DNA of 7,636 bases from Desulfuromonadales bacterium. Lineage in GTDB: Bacteria > Desulfobacterota > Desulfuromonadia > Geobacterales > Pseudopelobacteraceae. Location: the NCBI GenBank assembly GCA_015688915.1, contig JAATGX010000233.1, positions 1 through 7,636 on the forward strand, in the 5' to 3' direction. The notes under the pieces were generated by a model. It saw only the letters and a list, made by a program, of their open reading frames with translations. It did not search any database and had not been told where the DNA came from. Position 1 is the stretch's first letter, and each line of letters begins with the position of its first letter. A program made the translations under genes and the position numbers. This document shows, one piece after another, positions 6,592 to 7,636 of the stretch.

Positions 6592-6858
6592 GTGCTGGCA
6601 ACCGAAAAGAAACAGGAAATAATCAATGCATTCAAATCCCATGACAGCGACACAGGTTCTCCTGAGGTGCAGATCGCAATTCTCACCGAGCGGATCACCT
6701 ATCTCACCGAGCACTTCAAGATTCACAAAAAGGACCACCACAGCCGGAGAGGGCTTCTGAAGCTCGTCGGCCAGAGGAGGCGCCTTCTGGACTACCTCAA
6801 AGGCAAAGAGCTGGACAGGTACAAGAAGGTCATCGAGCGACTCGGCATACGCAGGTAA
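6592..6858 (+). CDS. rpsO: 30S ribosomal protein S15
   Basis: S15 binds 16S rRNA early, at the helix 20-22 three-way junction, and nucleates the 30S central domain. The 88-residue protein matches the family length (88-89). It carries the signature core DTGSPEVQIAILTERITYL, then HKKDHHSRRGLLKLVGQRRRLLDYL, and ends in ERLGIRR. I chose the GTG at 6592 because the Shine-Dalgarno AAGGAGG (6577-6583) is 8 nt upstream. The in-frame GTG at 6583 lies within that Shine-Dalgarno sequence and TTG 6586 is too close to it, so a 91-residue version is unlikely. The gene has its own promoter and is followed by an intrinsic terminator, so it can be made as a short monocistronic mRNA besides any read-through from truB. 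Confidence 0.97.
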   Translation: MLATEKKQEIINAFKSHDSDTGSPEVQIAILTERITYLTEHFKIHKKDHHSRRGLLKLVGQRRRLLDYLKGKELDRYKKVIERLGIRR

Positions 6859-6861
6859 TGG

Positions 6862-6908
6862 AGGGCAATATACCTGTTTGCTGCGGGTATATTGCCCTTC
6901 CGTTTTTT
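6862..6908 (+). terminator. Intrinsic terminator after rpsO
   Basis: AGGGCAATATACC (6862-6874) pairs perfectly over 13 bp with GGTATATTGCCCT (6886-6898) around an 11-nt loop. Six Ts follow at 6903-6908, 4 nt after the stem. It begins 3 nt after the rpsO stop codon and is a strong rho-independent terminator by structure. Confidence 0.9.
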
Positions 6909-6925
6909 CGTATGCTCGTTTTTTG

Positions 6926-6955
6926 AAAGAGGGCTTTTCGGCCCTTTTATTTTTT
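6926..6955 (+). terminator. Second, weaker intrinsic terminator
   Basis: AAGAGGGC (6927-6934) pairs with GCCCTTTT (6941-6948), including one G-U pair, around the loop TTTTCG. It is followed by A and six Ts (6950-6955). Placed 18 nt after the first terminator's T-run, it looks like a backup stop for rpsO transcription. Confidence 0.7.
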
Positions 6956-6974
6956 GTTGGGGACGTGGGTAGAG

Positions 6975-7163
6975 TCTCTCTGGAATAAGACAGGATCTTC
7001 AACCTGCCACGGAGACACAGAGACACAGAGCAGGACTACGAAGTACCATGACGTAGTGTGCTTTGAGTGGATTGACAATCCATTGCCGTTTGTTCTGCTC
7101 GAAGAACTCTGTGCAACCTCGGTGCCTCTGTGGCAGATTCTGATCCTCCTGATTTCTGAGAGA
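6975..7163. repeat. Nested inverted-repeat (MITE/REP-like) intergenic element
   Basis: The outer arms match from TCTCTC (6975-6980) against GAGAGA (7158-7163), through AGGATC (6992-6997) against GATCCT (7142-7147). The core arms are CTGCCAC (7004-7010) against GTGGCAG (7130-7136), with pairing continuing inward to about 7022/7118 with few mismatches. CACAGAG (7024-7030) also matches CTCTGTG (7107-7113). The interior holds smaller hairpins: ACTACG/CGTAGT (7035-7057), GGATT/AATCC (7069-7081) and GTTCT/AGAAC (7092-7107). The left arm has a tandem AGACACAG (7013-7028). Short open frames on both strands read through it, giving Cys/Val/Ser-rich peptides of the sort often annotated as spurious hypothetical proteins from such repeats; I call no gene here. 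No transposase is present and no convincing target-site duplication was seen (only GTAG at 6969-6972 and 7166-7169). Copies elsewhere in the genome are expected but untested. Confidence 0.7.
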
Positions 7164-7206
7164 TTGTAGCGACGGCCCCAACGCAACCATAGACAGGAGA
7201 ACAATC

Positions 7207-7636
7207 ATGGAACACGTTGTAGAGGTTGAATTTGGCGGCAAGACAGTAACCATTTCCACCGGCAAAATGGCCAAGCAGGCCAACGGCGCCGTGATGGTGA
7301 AGAGCGGCGACACCATGGTGCTGGTCACCGCCGTGGCCACCAAGGAGGCCAAGGAAGGGCAGGATTTCTTCCCCCTGACCGTCAATTACACCGAGAAGGC
7401 CTATGCCGGCGGCAAGATTCCGGGCGGTTTTTTCAAGCGCGAGGCGCGTCCGTCCGATAACGAGACCTTGACCTGCCGTTTGATCGACCGGCCGATCCGC
7501 CCGCTCTTCCCGGAGAGCTTCCTGAACGATACCCAGGTCATGGCCACCGTGGTGTCTGCCGACAAGGACAATGATCCGCGCATCCGGTCCATGCTTTGCG
7601 CCTCGTCCGCGCCCGATTTTTCCGACAGCCTCTGCC
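7207..7636 (+). CDS. pnp: Polyribonucleotide nucleotidyltransferase (PNPase), 3'-truncated
   Basis: PNPase is the phosphorolytic 3'-5' exoribonuclease of mRNA decay, acting as a trimer and often within a degradosome. The window holds the first 143 codons of about 700: the start of the first RNase PH domain, with FGGKTVTISTGKMAKQANGA, then VNYTEKAYAGGKIPGGFFKRE, and the family's LIDRPIRPLFPE motif. ATG 7207 is supported by AGGAGA at 7195-7200 with 6-nt spacing and by the usual PNPase N-terminus. Two terminators and a repeat element separate it from rpsO, so it needs its own promoter or read-through. I see no convincing promoter in 7164-7206. From residue 125 on, the sequence departs from the usual DPDILAM(I/V)GASAAL-type segment (see findings). 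The RNase PH2, KH and S1 domains lie beyond the window. Confidence 0.95.
   Translation, partial: MEHVVEVEFGGKTVTISTGKMAKQANGAVMVKSGDTMVLVTAVATKEAKEGQDFFPLTVNYTEKAYAGGKIPGGFFKREARPSDNETLTCRLIDRPIRPLFPESFLNDTQVMATVVSADKDNDPRIRSMLCASSAPDFSDSLC

Noticed and set aside
7072..7100. Perfect TTGACA within the intergenic repeat as a pnp promoter
   Set aside because: At 16-18 nt spacing there is no TATAAT-like hexamer (sequence near 7094-7100 is TCTGCTC), so I cannot support a promoter from the sequence.
6954..7204. Short open frames on both strands between rpsO and pnp
   Set aside because: They are formed by the inverted-repeat element (CHGDTETQ- and LCVSVSPW-type peptides), with no ribosome sites or recognisable domains.
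1..7636. CRISPR array, tRNA/rRNA genes, prophage or transposase genes, toxin-antitoxin or defence genes
   Set aside because: None seen on either strand; all substantial coding capacity is accounted for by the eight housekeeping genes.

Overview
The window is a section of the conserved bacterial transcription-termination / translation-initiation / RNA-maturation cluster, in the order nusA (3' part) - ylxR-ylxQ fusion - infB - rbfA - nrnA-type DHH phosphoesterase - truB - rpsO - pnp (5' part). All genes are on the plus strand. Gene order, GC-rich codon use, the fused YlxR-L7Ae gene and the protein sequences fit a Geobacter/Desulfuromonadales-type (former Deltaproteobacteria) genome. That placement comes from recognition and was not tested by a search.

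Layout. Positions 2-4122 hold nusA, the fusion gene and infB, packed with a 9-nt gap and then a 4-nt ATGA overlap. The infB stop codon runs directly into a 72-nt G-rich palindrome made of 7-nt units (4122-4193), which fills almost the whole infB-rbfA gap. rbfA and the DHH phosphoesterase gene overlap by 29 nt. A 64-nt gap without an evident ribosome binding site precedes truB. rpsO has its own near-consensus extended -10 sigma70 promoter (6498-6526), a short structured leader and a strong Shine-Dalgarno sequence. Two intrinsic terminators follow rpsO. Next comes a roughly 190-nt nested inverted-repeat element (6975-7163), then pnp, which runs off the right edge. The rpsO-pnp gap (6859-7206, 348 nt) contains no gene I can support.

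How the genes work together. NusA controls RNA polymerase pausing and termination. YlxR and YlxQ are small RNA-binding proteins. IF2 places initiator tRNA on the ribosome. RbfA matures the 30S subunit, S15 nucleates the 30S central domain, and TruB makes pseudouridine 55 in tRNA. The DHH phosphoesterase and PNPase degrade RNA, the former acting on the shortest oligonucleotides. The arrangement therefore ties RNA synthesis, ribosome assembly and RNA turnover together.

The genes are ordinary housekeeping genes, and I see no previously undescribed multi-gene system. The non-textbook content lies between genes: the heptad palindrome with G-quadruplex potential at the infB stop, the nested inverted repeat upstream of pnp, and the rpsO leader. 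The last 60 or so bases of the window also depart from strongly conserved PNPase sequence, which suggests either poor sequence at an end or real divergence.
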